Part shown: in pieces, positions 49,574-58,881 of the stretch
Position numbering within the stretch: position 1 is the first letter of the stretch
Layout of the letters: every line of letters starts with the position of its first letter
Assembly: GCA_963798745.1 (NCBI GenBank)
Contig: CAWCUF010000003.1
Span: 62,001 to 126,000 of the forward strand
DNA from: Prado023 sp963798745
Lineage (GTDB): Bacteria; Actinomycetota; Actinomycetes; S36-B12; CAIYMF01
Direction: 5' to 3'
Length of the DNA: 64,000 nt
The notes under the pieces: model-generated
The model's database searches: none
The model's input: the letters and a program-made list of their open reading frames with translations, nothing else
Told to the model about the DNA's origin: nothing
Translations under genes and position numbers: made by a program

Positions 49574-50164
49574 TTATTGCCCGGGCAGCCGATAGGAGCC
49601 GGACTCGGGGCGCCAGCCGGCCGGCGGATCCTCACCCACCCGACCGTCGATGGCCTCCCGGATCAGGTCGGCATGCCCCGTGTGCCGGCCGTACTCCTCG
49701 ACCAGGTCGAGGATCAGCCGTCGCAGGCTCGCGTGCTGGCCCGCGCCATCAGTGACATGGACCAGCTGAGCCAGGCCGCCCTGAGCCAATGCGCCCCGGT
49801 AGGCCGCGCGGGCCGCATCGACGGCCCGGTCGTAGCCGGCGTAGAGGGCAGCGGCGCTGTCCTGCGCGGCGCTGGTGAAGTCCCACCCCGGGTGGGCCGT
49901 CGCCCAGTCCACGGCCTCCCACGGGGCGCCCAACGGCTGCCCCGCGAGCTTGAACCGCGAGTTGTGGGTCTCGACGAGGGCAAGGTGCTTGAGCAGCGCC
50001 CCAAGGGTCAACGTGGAGGCGGCGACATGCACGCGCAGCGCCGCGTCCTCGAGACCATCGGCCTTCCAGCGGAACGTGGTGCGCAGCCGGTCCAGCGCGC
50101 CGAACAGGTGCTCGGCCTCGGTGCCGGCCAGAGGAGGCTCCCAGGGCGAGTCAGGTGCGGACAC
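49574..50164 (-). CDS. DinB-family (DUF664) protein
   Basis: The 196-residue protein matches the DinB/DUF664 four-helix fold. It has TLGALLKHLALVETHNSRF with the first metal-site histidine, and SLRRLILDLVEEYGRHTGHA with the later two histidines. Such proteins bind metal. Some are thiol S-transferases using mycothiol or bacillithiol. GTG at 50164 was taken because AGGG stands eight bases upstream; GTG 50173 is an alternative. Same strand as, but 118 bases downstream of, the ABC exporter. Confidence 0.85.
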   Translation of the reverse strand: MSAPDSPWEPPLAGTEAEHLFGALDRLRTTFRWKADGLEDAALRVHVAASTLTLGALLKHLALVETHNSRFKLAGQPLGAPWEAVDWATAHPGWDFTSAAQDSAAALYAGYDRAVDAARAAYRGALAQGGLAQLVHVTDGAGQHASLRRLILDLVEEYGRHTGHADLIREAIDGRVGEDPPAGWRPESGSYRLPGQ

Positions 50165-50282
50165 GGCGCACACCCTAATCCTTGATGCTGTCGAGGTGCT
50201 GGTCCACCGTTCGCGCGTCGAGCTCCACGTGGCCCGATGCGCCGCTGCGGTACCGCGCTCCGGTCCAGGCGCCCACAGCGCC

Positions 50283-52190
50283 TCACGCGTGCGCAGGGGC
50301 CTCGACCTCGGCCGGCTCCATGCCGAACTGGGTCCGCGACAGGTCCGCGTACAGCCCGCCCATCGCCAACAGCTCGGCGTGGGTGCCACGCTGCACCACC
50401 CGACCTCCGTCGATGACCAGGATCTGGTCGGCGGCCCGGATGGTGGACAGGCGGTGGGCCACGACCAACGAGGTGCGCCCGTTCAGCGCGGTGGCCAGCG
50501 CGCGCTGGACCGCTGCTTCACTCTCGGAGTCCAGGTGCGCGGTGGCCTCGTCGAGGACCACCACCTCCGGGGCGCGCAGCAGCAGCCGGGCGATCGCGAG
50601 CCGCTGCTTCTCGCCGCCGGACAGCCGGTAGCCGCGCTCCCCCACGACCGTGTCCAGCCCGTCGGGCAGTGCGGCCACGAGGTCGCCGATCTGGGCGTCG
50701 CGGCAGGCGGCGAGGATCTGCTCGTCGGTGGCCCCAGGACGGGCGAAGACCAGGTTGCCGCGGATGGTGTCGTGGAACATGTGCGCGTCCTGGGTCACGA
50801 CGCCGACCCGCTCGGAGAGGCTGCCCAACGTGGCCTCGCGCACGTCGACCCCGCCGACCCGGACCGCCCCGGAGCTCACGTCGTAGAGGCGGGTCACGAG
50901 GGCGGTGATCGTGGTCTTGCCGGCGCCGGACGGTCCCACCAGGGCGACGAGCTGACCGGGCGCCACCTCGAAGCTGATGCCGTTGAGGACCGGCTCACCG
51001 CGACCGCGGCCGTCCGGGCGCGCCACCGACTCCAACGAGGCCAGTGAGACCTCGTCGGCACCCGGGTAGGTGAAGTGCACGTCCTCGAAGGCCACCGACG
51101 TGGGCCCGGGGTGGACGTCCTGCGCGTCCGGAGCCTGCGCGACCAACGGCGGGAGGTCCAGGACCTCGAACACCCGCTCGAAGGAGACCAGCGCGGTCAT
51201 CACGTCCACGCGCACGTTGCTCAGCGCCGTCAGCGGCCCGTACAACCGAGCCAGCAGGGCGGTGATCGCCAGCAGCGTTCCGATCGTCAGCGTCCCGTCG
51301 ATGACCAGGTTGCCGCCGACCCCGTAGGCGATCGCGGTGGCCACCGAGGCGACCAGCGTCAGTGCGGTGAAGAAGTACCGGTTGCTCATCGCGATCTGGA
51401 CCCCGATGTCACGCACCCGCGACGCCTTGCCGGAGAACGCCGTCGACTCCTCGGCGGGCCGGCCGAACAGCTTGACCAGCAGCGCCCCGGAGACGTTGAA
51501 CCGCTCGGTCATCATCGTGGACATGTCCGCGTTGAGCTGCATCTGCTCACGCGTCTGGGCCTGCAACCGCCGACCCATCCAGCGCGCCGGCAGCAGGAAC
51601 AGCGGCACCAGGATGAGGCTGATCAGCGTGATCGGCCAGGAGAGCACGAACATGGCGATCAGCACCACCACGAGGCTGATCACGTTGCCCACGACGCCAC
51701 CGAGGGTCGAGGTGAACGCCTGCTGGGCGCCGATCACGTCGGAGTTCAGCCGGGAGATCAGCGCGCCGGTCTGCGTGCGGGTGAAGAACGCCAACGGCTG
51801 GGCCTGGACGTGGGCGAACACCTGCGTGCGCAGGTCGAAGATGAGTCCCTCACCGATCCGGGAGGAGTACCAGCGGCCGAGCAGACCGATCCCGGCGTCC
51901 CCGACGGCCAGCAGCAGCACGAGGATCGCCGAGCTCGTCACGACCTGGGCGTTGCCCGGGGTGATGCCCTGGTCGATGATCCGCCGGAACAGCAGCGGCT
52001 GGGCCACCACCAGCAGCGAGGCGATCACGAGCGTGACCAGGAACCAGGTGATCTCGCGGCGGTAGGGCCCGGCGAACCCGAGGATCCGGGTCACCGTCTG
52101 ACGGCTGACCCGCGCCCGGGCCACCGAGCGATCCTGGGTGAACGACCGACGCATCTGCCACGGGTTACCCCCACCCATGCCCATCGACAT
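50283..52190 (-). CDS. ABC exporter with fused membrane and ATPase domains
   Basis: The 635-residue protein has a six-helix ABC_membrane domain (about 40-330), then a nucleotide-binding domain (about 370-615): Walker A GPSGAGKTT, signature LSGGEKQRLA, Walker B VVLDEATAHLDS and the H-loop VAHRLS. The N-terminus (MSMGMGGGNPWQMRRSF) is glycine- and methionine-rich, as in many actinobacterial half-exporters. It could form a homodimer, or a heterodimer with a partner outside the window. Substrate unknown. Confidence 0.92.
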   Translation of the reverse strand: MSMGMGGGNPWQMRRSFTQDRSVARARVSRQTVTRILGFAGPYRREITWFLVTLVIASLLVVAQPLLFRRIIDQGITPGNAQVVTSSAILVLLLAVGDAGIGLLGRWYSSRIGEGLIFDLRTQVFAHVQAQPLAFFTRTQTGALISRLNSDVIGAQQAFTSTLGGVVGNVISLVVVLIAMFVLSWPITLISLILVPLFLLPARWMGRRLQAQTREQMQLNADMSTMMTERFNVSGALLVKLFGRPAEESTAFSGKASRVRDIGVQIAMSNRYFFTALTLVASVATAIAYGVGGNLVIDGTLTIGTLLAITALLARLYGPLTALSNVRVDVMTALVSFERVFEVLDLPPLVAQAPDAQDVHPGPTSVAFEDVHFTYPGADEVSLASLESVARPDGRGRGEPVLNGISFEVAPGQLVALVGPSGAGKTTITALVTRLYDVSSGAVRVGGVDVREATLGSLSERVGVVTQDAHMFHDTIRGNLVFARPGATDEQILAACRDAQIGDLVAALPDGLDTVVGERGYRLSGGEKQRLAIARLLLRAPEVVVLDEATAHLDSESEAAVQRALATALNGRTSLVVAHRLSTIRAADQILVIDGGRVVQRGTHAELLAMGGLYADLSRTQFGMEPAEVEAPAHA

Positions 52191-52312
52191 CTGCTCATCC
52201 CTTCGTCATCCCCGCGGGGATGATCCATCCCACCGGCTGCACAACGCAGGCCGAAGCCGGGTTGTTCCCGCAGGCCGGCGCGCGGGTGCGGGACTTCGCG
52301 CCTCCGGGACGC

Positions 52313-53113
52313 TCAGCTCGCCCCGCCGAACATCGCCGCCAGCTCACGGATCCGGATGACCTGGGCGCTGCGCTCCGCGGCCATCTGGGCGTCGTGCGCC
52401 TGCGCCCACGTGCTCGGCGCCAGCACGGCGTCGGCCAGCAGCGACTTGGTCGCGGCGACCGCGCCGGGCAGCGCCGTGGCGCACGAGCGGGCCACCTCGC
52501 GGGCGGCGTCGTCGAGGTCCGCGCGCGGCACCGACTTCAGCGCCAGCCCGATCCGCACGGCCTCCTCCGCCTCGACCCAACGGCCGCTGACCACCAACTC
52601 GAGGGCTCGGGAGTACCCGACGGCCGCGACCAGCGGCAGCGTCCCGGCCAGGTCCGGCACCAGCCCGAGGCTGGGCTCCTTCATGGCGAACCTCACGTCG
52701 TCGGCGACCACGATCAGGTCGCAGCCCAACGCGAGCTGGAACCCTGCGCCCACGGCATGCCCGCCGACCGCAGCCACGGTCACCACCGGGCAGCGCCGCC
52801 ACCAGGAGAACGCCTGCTGGAACGTGGCGATCAGCGCGTCGAACTCGGCCGGGTCCATCGCGGCGAACTCGATCATCGAACCCTGGCCCGGGATCCCCTG
52901 CGGGGTCAGCATCCGACGGTCCATCCCCGCCGAGAACGACGGACCGTCCGCACACAGGACGATCGCCCGCACCGCGGGGTCCAACGACTCGCCCACCGCG
53001 GCGAGGTCAGCCCAGAACTGTGGGCCCTGCGCGTTGCGCGTCTCGGGTCGGGTCAACCGGATGGTGAGGATGCCGTCGGTGAGGTCCTGGGTGAAAGCCG
53101 GGGTGTCGGTCAT
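52313..53113 (-). CDS. Enoyl-CoA hydratase/isomerase-family protein
   Basis: The 266-residue protein has the crotonase oxyanion-hole segments SFSAGMDRRML and AAVGGHAVGAGFQLAL. In the first segment one expects A-G-x-D or a glutamate, and glutamate positions in DVRFAMKEPSLGLVPDLAGT are compatible with hydratase or isomerase. The exact reaction is unknown. It is nine bases downstream of the small HTH gene. In Mycobacterium tuberculosis the homologous group echA12/ABC-F/HTH (Rv1472-Rv1473A) also lies close to the suf cluster. Confidence 0.88.
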   Translation of the reverse strand: MTDTPAFTQDLTDGILTIRLTRPETRNAQGPQFWADLAAVGESLDPAVRAIVLCADGPSFSAGMDRRMLTPQGIPGQGSMIEFAAMDPAEFDALIATFQQAFSWWRRCPVVTVAAVGGHAVGAGFQLALGCDLIVVADDVRFAMKEPSLGLVPDLAGTLPLVAAVGYSRALELVVSGRWVEAEEAVRIGLALKSVPRADLDDAAREVARSCATALPGAVAATKSLLADAVLAPSTWAQAHDAQMAAERSAQVIRIRELAAMFGGAS

Positions 53114-53121
53114 GGGCCCAG

Positions 53122-53346
53122 TCAACCAGCAGCCACCCTCGCAGCCCGATCCCGGGTGGCTCCGCCCCGGCCCCGCATCGGCACCCCCGAAGCGGTGAGG
53201 ATGCCGTGCACGAATCCGTAGGAGCGACCGGTCTGCGCGGACAGCTCCCGGATGCTGGCACCGTCCCGATACCGCTGCACCAGGTCGCTGGTGAGCGCCT
53301 CGCGCTCCTGCCCGGTCACTCGCGCCGCCCTGACCTGAACCGTCAC
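53122..53346 (-). CDS. Small helix-turn-helix protein (Rv1473A-like)
   Basis: The 74-residue protein contains a single helix-turn-helix, GASIRELSAQTGRSYGFVHG, followed by GVPMRGRGGATR. It is like the resolvase-type HTH of the actinobacterial Rv1473A family. The GTG at 53346 is preceded by GGAGGGG. It lies between the ABC-F gene (133 bases upstream) and the crotonase gene (9 bases downstream). It probably binds DNA. A target is unknown. Confidence 0.85.
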   Translation of the reverse strand: MTVQVRAARVTGQEREALTSDLVQRYRDGASIRELSAQTGRSYGFVHGILTASGVPMRGRGGATRDRAARVAAG

Positions 53347-53479
53347 GATCCCCTCCGTCTGCACCGGCTGCGTCGCCGATCGCGAGCCCACTATGGCCAG
53401 TGCCCGTCAAGATCGCATTCCGGGGATGGCGCCCCGGGGGACGAGTCCGGACCGATACCCCCCAGCGCATCACCTGGGG

Positions 53480-55078
53480 TCAGGCCAGCGCCACCAGGTC
53501 GAGGTAGTCCGCGCGCCACAGGTCCTCGACGGCGTCGGGCAGGAGCAGGACCTTCTCCGGGTTCAGTGCCTGCACCGCACCCTCGTCGTGGGTCACCAGG
53601 ATCACCGCCCCGGAGTAGCTGCCCAGCGCGCTGAGCACCTCGTCGCGGCTGGCCGGGTCCAGGTTGTTGGTCGGCTCGTCGAGCAGCAGGACATTGGCCC
53701 CCGAGACCACCAGGGTGGCCAGCGCCAGGCGGGTCTTCTCACCGCCGGAGAGCACACCGGCGGGCTTGTCGGCGTCGTCGCCGGTGAACAGGAACTGCCC
53801 GAGGACGCTGCGGCACTGCGTCGCGCTGAGGTTCCCGGCCGCGTGCAGCATGTTGGCCAGCACCGTGGCCTCGGGATCGAGGGTCTCGTGCTCCTGGGCG
53901 TAGTAGCCCAGCCGCAGGCCGTGGCCGGGCTCGACCTGGCCGGTGTCGGGCGTCTCGACTCCGGCCAGCAGCCGCAGCAGGGTGGTCTTGCCGGCCCCGT
54001 TGAGACCCAGGATCACCACCCGGGCGCCACGGTCGACGGCCAGCTCCACGTCGACGAACACCTCGAGGGAGCCGTAGGACTTGCTCAACTCGGCGGCCCG
54101 CAACGGGGTCTTTCCGCACGGCGCGGGCTCCGGGAACCGCAGCTTGGCCACACGATCGGCCGCGCGCTGGTCCTCCAGCCCCGCCAGCAACCGGTCAGCG
54201 CGCTTCTGCATGGACTGGGCGGCCCGCGCCTTGGTGGCCTTGGCTCGCATCTTGTCGGCCTGGGACTGCAGCGCGGCGGCCTGCTTCTCCGCGTTCGAGC
54301 GCTCCCGGTGCCGACGCTTCTCGTCGGTCTCCCGTTGCTTGAGGTAGGTCTTCCAGCCGACGTTGTAGATGTCGATGACGGTCCGGTTGGCATCCAGGTG
54401 CAGCACGCGGTTGACGACCAGGTCGAGCAGGCCGACGTCGTGACTGATCACGACCAGCCCACCCCTGTGGCTGGCCAGGTAGCCGCGCAGCCAGACCACG
54501 GAGTCGGCGTCGAGGTGGTTGGTCGGCTCATCGAGCAGCAGGGTGTCTGCCTCGCTGAACAGGATGCGGGCCAGCTCCACACGTCGGCGCTGGCCCCCGG
54601 ACAGGGTGTGCAGCGCCTGGCCGAGGTTGCGCTCGGTGATGCCGAGGCCGGCAGCCACCGACGCTGCCTGCGCCTCGGCCGCGTAGCCGTCGAGGGCCAG
54701 GAACTCGGCCTCGGCACGCTCGTAGCGACGCATCGCCCGGGCTCGCAGGTCGGCATCAGGATCGCCCATCGCCGCCTCGGTGGCGCGCATCCGCGTGATG
54801 ACGTCGCGCAGCCCGCGGGCGTCCAGGATCCGGTCGCGGGCGGTCTGCTCGAGGTTGCCGGTGCGGGGGTCCTGGGGCAGGTAGCCGATCGTGCCGCTTC
54901 GGGTCACGCTCCCGGACTCGGGACCGGACTCACCAGCCAGGATGCGCATCAGCGTGGTCTTGCCCGCCCCGTTGCGGCCCACGAGGCCGATCCGGTCACC
55001 GTCGGCGATCCGGATCGAGACGTCAGCCATGAGCAGCCGGGCCCCGGCGCGCACCTCGAGGGCATGGGTGGCGATCAC
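53480..55078 (-). CDS. ABC-F ATPase
   Basis: The 532-residue protein has two nucleotide-binding domains without membrane segments: Walker A GRNGAGKTTLM and GLNGAGKTTLL, signatures LSGGQRRRVELA and LSGGEKTRLALA, Walker B LLLDEPTNHLD and LLLDEPTNNLD. A charged coiled linker lies between them (KRRHRERSNAEKQAAALQSQ). ABC-F proteins act on the ribosome, in translation regulation or antibiotic protection, not in transport. The linker and the absence of a long C-terminal extension cannot decide which. Divergent from the zinc metallopeptidase gene. Confidence 0.93.
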   Translation of the reverse strand: MIATHALEVRAGARLLMADVSIRIADGDRIGLVGRNGAGKTTLMRILAGESGPESGSVTRSGTIGYLPQDPRTGNLEQTARDRILDARGLRDVITRMRATEAAMGDPDADLRARAMRRYERAEAEFLALDGYAAEAQAASVAAGLGITERNLGQALHTLSGGQRRRVELARILFSEADTLLLDEPTNHLDADSVVWLRGYLASHRGGLVVISHDVGLLDLVVNRVLHLDANRTVIDIYNVGWKTYLKQRETDEKRRHRERSNAEKQAAALQSQADKMRAKATKARAAQSMQKRADRLLAGLEDQRAADRVAKLRFPEPAPCGKTPLRAAELSKSYGSLEVFVDVELAVDRGARVVILGLNGAGKTTLLRLLAGVETPDTGQVEPGHGLRLGYYAQEHETLDPEATVLANMLHAAGNLSATQCRSVLGQFLFTGDDADKPAGVLSGGEKTRLALATLVVSGANVLLLDEPTNNLDPASRDEVLSALGSYSGAVILVTHDEGAVQALNPEKVLLLPDAVEDLWRADYLDLVALA

Positions 55079-55190
55079 TGCCCGAGTCTACTTGCGGCTC
55101 ACCCCGGCCAGGGCCGGCCTGCGGGTGGTCGCGGTTGGGTCGATACTCCCCTCACCGAAGGTCTGGCGGCGGCGGCGGAGGGAGTGGGTC

Positions 55191-56126
55191 ATGCAGTTCG
55201 ACGACGACCGGGTCGACACCAGCCGGGTCAATGACCGACGCGACGGGCGTTCGGCCGGGCCCGGACGGCGCGGGGGCAGCTCGGCGAACACGGCAGCCGT
55301 CGCGGGCGTCCTGGCCATGCTGATGCGCGGCAGGGGCGGCAAGGGCACCGTGATGATGCTCGTCGTCGGCGGGGGGATCCTGGTGATGATGACTCTGTTC
55401 TCCGGCGGTGGCGCGATCGCTCCTCAGGCCGCTGTCCCCGCGGGGGCAGCCGAGGACCTGTCCACGCGGTGCAACCAGTCGGGTGCGATCTCGGCCTACC
55501 CCGATTGCCTGCTGGTCAAGGCGTTCAACGAGACCGACGAGGTCTGGCAGGCCGAGTTCGCGCGGCTCGGCCAGGACTACTTTGCGCCGTCGCTGACGTT
55601 CTTCGACAGCTCCGTGCAGACCGCATGCGGCCCGGCCACGACCGCCGTCGGCCCGTTCTACTGCCCCGGCGACCAGACCATCTACTTCGACCTGGGCTTC
55701 GCCAACCAACTCGAACAGCTCGGCGTGGAGGGCGACTACGCCAACGTCTACATCATGGCCCACGAGTTCGGCCACCACCTGCAGAACATCACGGGCATCG
55801 AGTCCGAGGTCCGCCGGTTGCAGTCCGAGGACCGCGCCAAAGCCAACAGCTACGGGGTCAAGATGGAGCTGCAGGCCGACTGCTTCGCGGGGGCGTGGGG
55901 GCGGATGGCCGACGACCGGGGCAACGTCACGATCACCCGCACCGAGCTCACGCAGGCCCAGGACGCAGCCGAGGCGGTCGGCGACGACCGCATCCAGGAG
56001 CAGGCCGGCATCCGCGTGAACCCGGAGTCCTGGACGCATGGTTCGGCCCAGCAGCGCCGGGAGTGGTACCTCACCGGGTTCAACAGCGGGGACATCAACC
56101 GCTGCAACACCTTCGCCCAGCGGTAG
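55191..56126 (+). CDS. Neutral zinc metallopeptidase (YpfJ family)
   Basis: The 311-residue protein has a charged N-terminus, a membrane helix (about 52-70), and an extracytoplasmic domain with the zinc motif AHEFGHHLQNITG and ELQADCFAGAWGR as the third ligand region. Four further cysteines (TRCNQS, PDCLL, QTACG, FYCPG) could form disulfides. The ATG follows GGAGGGAG. The family is widely conserved, with unclear substrates. Next gene is 90 bases downstream. Confidence 0.92.
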   Translation: MQFDDDRVDTSRVNDRRDGRSAGPGRRGGSSANTAAVAGVLAMLMRGRGGKGTVMMLVVGGGILVMMTLFSGGGAIAPQAAVPAGAAEDLSTRCNQSGAISAYPDCLLVKAFNETDEVWQAEFARLGQDYFAPSLTFFDSSVQTACGPATTAVGPFYCPGDQTIYFDLGFANQLEQLGVEGDYANVYIMAHEFGHHLQNITGIESEVRRLQSEDRAKANSYGVKMELQADCFAGAWGRMADDRGNVTITRTELTQAQDAAEAVGDDRIQEQAGIRVNPESWTHGSAQQRREWYLTGFNSGDINRCNTFAQR

Positions 56127-56215
56127 CCGGCTGCCCCGGTGGCACCGCGCCGAGGCAGGCCAGGTGTGCCCACTTCCGGTTGCCCGTGCGCTCGCCCCCC
56201 GGCAGCATCGGTGCC

Positions 56216-56515
56216 ATGGCAGACGAGACGCAGGTCGTGCAACGGCCGGAGACGCACAGGTACGAGATCACGACGGACGGACAGGTGGCCGGCTTCGTGA
56301 CCTACCACGAAGCTGACGGTGTCGTGGTGCTCGACCACACCGAGGTGCAGCCCGCCTTCGAAGGGGAGGGGTTGGCCGGCGAGTTGGCCAGGGGCACCTT
56401 CGAGGACCTGCGCGCTCGGGGCCTGCGGGTGCAGCCGTTGTGCTCGTTCATGGCGAGTTGGGTGGACAAGCACCCGGAGTACGCCGACCTGGTCGTGCCG
56501 GTGGACAAGGACTGA
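56216..56515 (+). CDS. Short GNAT-like acetyltransferase (YjdJ/Gtn group)
   Basis: The 99-residue protein matches the short GNAT-like group: GQVAGFVTYHEADGVVVLDH, TEVQPAFEGEGLAGELARG (acetyl-CoA-loop region) and QPLCSFMASWVDKHPEYADL with a conserved cysteine. These proteins are about half the length of normal GNAT enzymes and bind acetyl-CoA. The role is not known. The ATG at 56216 has only a weak ribosome-binding site. Confidence 0.9.
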   Translation: MADETQVVQRPETHRYEITTDGQVAGFVTYHEADGVVVLDHTEVQPAFEGEGLAGELARGTFEDLRARGLRVQPLCSFMASWVDKHPEYADLVVPVDKD

Positions 56516-56665
56516 TCCTTCACCGCTCGGGGTACCACCGGGCTCGCAGGCCGCGCCTCGCGCAGTCCCGCAGGCCGGGTCCTCGTCGGGGGGAACCGGG
56601 ATGCGCGCCGGAATGGCCGTTCCGACCGGGGGCTGACCGGGCAGGGCGTCCGGCGCGCGTCATGG

Positions 56666-56753
56666 GGTCGTTCTGACCCCCCGGGAAAGGGCGAGAACGA
56701 CCATGTCGATTGCGGAATCTCGATCCGTTGCCGGCGGCGCCGTGAGAACGACC
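56666..56753. repeat. Repeated AGAACGACC / GGTCGTTCT boxes
   Basis: GGTCGTTCT at 56666-56674 is the exact complement of AGAACGACC at 56694-56702, and AGAACGACC is repeated at 56745-56753. The first pair could fold as a hairpin with a CCCCCCGGG loop or mark an operator. They sit in the 266-base gap between two convergent genes, so a terminator or processing role is possible. Confidence 0.35.
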
Positions 56754-56781
56754 AGAGGGCACGCGGTGCCTTCCGCTGGGG

Positions 56782-57444
56782 TCACAGGGCGCTGGGCAGG
56801 GCGCTGACCACCAGAAGGACGCCCAGCACCAGCAGAACCGCGATCGACAGGGTGGTGCTGTTGCGTTCGAGCCAGGTCTTGGCGCGCTCGAGCCATGGCG
56901 TCGCCCGGGCGCCGAGCAGGCGATGGACCACGACGGGGACAGCCACGCCGATCGAGCCCACGACCACGAACAGGGCCAAGGCCAGAACCCGCGCACCAGA
57001 CCCCGCCACGAGGACACCGATCTCCGCGCCCGCGGCCAGCGCCATCACCACGACCTTCGGGTTGGCTGCGGCGAGCAGAACGCCCAGCCGGGCCGACTTC
57101 GCGGCGTTGTAATCCCCCAGGGCCGCAAGCCATGCAGGCGCCTGAGTGGCCTCCCCGGCCGCGGGACGGCGCAGCCACTTGAACCCCGCCATGATCAGGA
57201 ACACCAATCCGGTGACCAGCGAGATCCAGCCGACCCCCTCCTCGCTGGGAGCCGGGTCGGTGCCGTCGACCAGCAGTGCGGCCAGCACGACCAGCGCAGT
57301 CAGGGCAACCACCCAGGCAGTCAGGAACGCCGTGGAGTTCGTCCGCGCCCGCGGGGTCATCAGCAGCAGGACGACCGGCATGATCGGCAGCGGACTCAGG
57401 CCCACGACGATGGCCAGCGGCAGCACCGTGCCGATCAGGTCCAT
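56782..57444 (-). CDS. GAP-family (LysE-like) membrane protein
   Basis: The 220-residue protein has six hydrophobic helices and the GAP family start LIGTVLPLAIVVGLSPLPIM, then the central ANPKVVVMALAAGA. The family is related to LysE exporters and includes Sap of mycobacteria, needed for sulfolipid or glycopeptidolipid transport. The substrate here is unknown. It is 52 bases downstream of the lipoprotein gene, same strand. Confidence 0.85.
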   Translation of the reverse strand: MDLIGTVLPLAIVVGLSPLPIMPVVLLLMTPRARTNSTAFLTAWVVALTALVVLAALLVDGTDPAPSEEGVGWISLVTGLVFLIMAGFKWLRRPAAGEATQAPAWLAALGDYNAAKSARLGVLLAAANPKVVVMALAAGAEIGVLVAGSGARVLALALFVVVGSIGVAVPVVVHRLLGARATPWLERAKTWLERNSTTLSIAVLLVLGVLLVVSALPSAL

Positions 57445-57496
57445 GTCGACATCCCCTGGGGGTCCAGCACAGGCAGAGCCTAGCCGGGAGGGCCTG

Positions 57497-57961
57497 TCAG
57501 CAGGCGCGATCGACCGCGGTCGCCAACGTGTCCAAGGACGTGCGCACCGGCTTGATGGCGGCGGCCACCGCCGCAGCCTGGCTCAGGCTGGGTGACTGCG
57601 TGAGCCCGTCGATCGCGGTGCGCAGCCCGTCCACCGCCGCCTGAACGGCCTCGGTCTCCGGGGCGAAGTCGGCTCGGGCGGAGGTGATCAGGGTCGCGAC
57701 ATCGGTCTGGAACGTGGCGAAGTTGGCCCGGACGGCGTCGGTCCCCTCCTTGACGATCTCGGTCTCGGTCAACGATCGCAGCGAGGCCTGCGCGGCGTCG
57801 GCCGCGGCACACGATACGAAGGCGCCGGAGGCCGACGCCGACGCACTGGCGACGGGCGCGACCGCGTCGGCCGGATCCGAGTCCGAGCTGCACGCGGCGA
57901 GGCCGAGGGCGAGCAGGGCTGCGGCGCCGGAGATGAGCAGGCGGTTGCTGACAACGGTCAT
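57497..57961 (-). CDS. Predicted lipoprotein
   Basis: The 154-residue product has a lipoprotein signal peptide: SNRLLISGAAALLALGLAAC with Cys at about residue 24, then a serine- and aspartate-rich linker. The remainder is an alanine-rich helical domain with three other cysteines (FVSCAAAD, and the C-terminal residue Cys in VDRAC). GAGGAG before the ATG supports the start. No domain is recognised. The suf operon ends 147 bases upstream, and the gap holds nothing clear. Confidence 0.8.
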   Translation of the reverse strand: MTVVSNRLLISGAAALLALGLAACSSDSDPADAVAPVASASASASGAFVSCAAADAAQASLRSLTETEIVKEGTDAVRANFATFQTDVATLITSARADFAPETEAVQAAVDGLRTAIDGLTQSPSLSQAAAVAAAIKPVRTSLDTLATAVDRAC

Positions 57962-58108
57962 GTCGGGCTCCTCAGCCTCGGGTGGGGTCACAGTAGGCCA
58001 CGGATCGGGAAAGCACCCCATCGCGCGCAGGGCACCAGAGGCCGTTCCGGGCGCCAGCGGCGAGGTCGGTGCACACCGAGGCCCACACACGTGCTCACCA
58101 CGGCGTGC

Positions 58109-58423
58109 TCAGACGTTGAACCCCAGGGCGCGCAGCATCTCGCGGCCCTCGTCGGTGATCTTGTCCGGGCCCCACGGGGGCATCCACACCCAGTTGAGGC
58201 GGTAGTCGTCGACGATCCCGTCCAGCGCTGCCCGGGTCTGGTCCTCGATCACGTCGGTCAGCGGGCAGGCCGCCGAGGTCAGCGTCATGTCCAGTGTGGC
58301 GATGTTGCCCTCGTCGACGTGCACGCCGTACACGAGGCCCAGGTCGACGACGTTGATCCCCAACTCAGGATCGACCACGTCGTGCAACGCCTCCATCACG
58401 TCGTCGTCGGTTGCCATGCTCAT
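58109..58423 (-). CDS. sufT: SufT-like MIP18/DUF59 Fe-S assembly protein
   Basis: The 104-residue protein is a MIP18-family protein (DUF59): MEALHDVVDPELGINVVDLG, LVYGVHVDEGN, and TSAACPLTDVIEDQ with the conserved cysteine. It acts in maturation or trafficking of iron-sulfur clusters and is the last suf gene in actinobacteria (Rv1466 in M. tuberculosis). The ATG overlaps the sufU stop (ATGA). Confidence 0.93.
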   Translation of the reverse strand: MSMATDDDVMEALHDVVDPELGINVVDLGLVYGVHVDEGNIATLDMTLTSAACPLTDVIEDQTRAALDGIVDDYRLNWVWMPPWGPDKITDEGREMLRALGFNV

Positions 58424-58881
58424 CGGATACTCCCTCGGGCCAGGGCCTGGGTGACAGCGTCCTTCCAGGCCATCCAGGACAACAGTGCGCACTTGATCCG
58501 TGCCGGGTACTTCGCCACCCCTTCGAACGCCACGGCGTCCTCGAGGAGGTCCTCGTCGGGGTGCACGTCGCCGTCCTCGACGGCCGAGTTCATCAGCGCG
58601 CGGAACGCCGCCTCGACCTCGAGGTCGTGGGCCACCGAATGACCGACCAGCAACTCGTGCATCACGCTGGCGCTGGCCTGGGAGATCGAGCAGCCCTGGC
58701 TGTCGTAGGAGATGTCAGCGACCGTGGCCGACTCGCCGGCGCCCGCCAGGTGCACGCGCAGCGTGATCTCGTCGCCGCAGGTGGGGTTCACGTGGTGGAC
58801 CTCGGACTCGAAGGGCTCGCGCAGGCCCTTGCCGACCGGGTTGCGGTAGTGGTCGAGGATGATCTCCTGGTACAGATCCAT
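58420..58881 (-). CDS. sufU: SufU, sulfur-transfer partner of SufS
   Basis: The 153-residue protein has an IscU-like fold: LYQEIILDHYRNPVGKG, NPTCGDEITLRV (first Cys and Asp), YDSQGCSISQASAS (second Cys) and ARIKCALLSWMAWKDA (third Cys). The zinc-bound cysteines accept persulfide from SufS by ligand swapping. The ATG overlaps the sufS stop (ATGA), keeping the two in equal supply. Confidence 0.97.
   Translation of the reverse strand: MDLYQEIILDHYRNPVGKGLREPFESEVHHVNPTCGDEITLRVHLAGAGESATVADISYDSQGCSISQASASVMHELLVGHSVAHDLEVEAAFRALMNSAVEDGDVHPDEDLLEDAVAFEGVAKYPARIKCALLSWMAWKDAVTQALARGSIR

Noticed and set aside
50182..50631. A plus-strand coding region between the DinB and ABC exporter genes
   Set aside because: It overlaps the ABC ATPase domain in antisense and has no motif.
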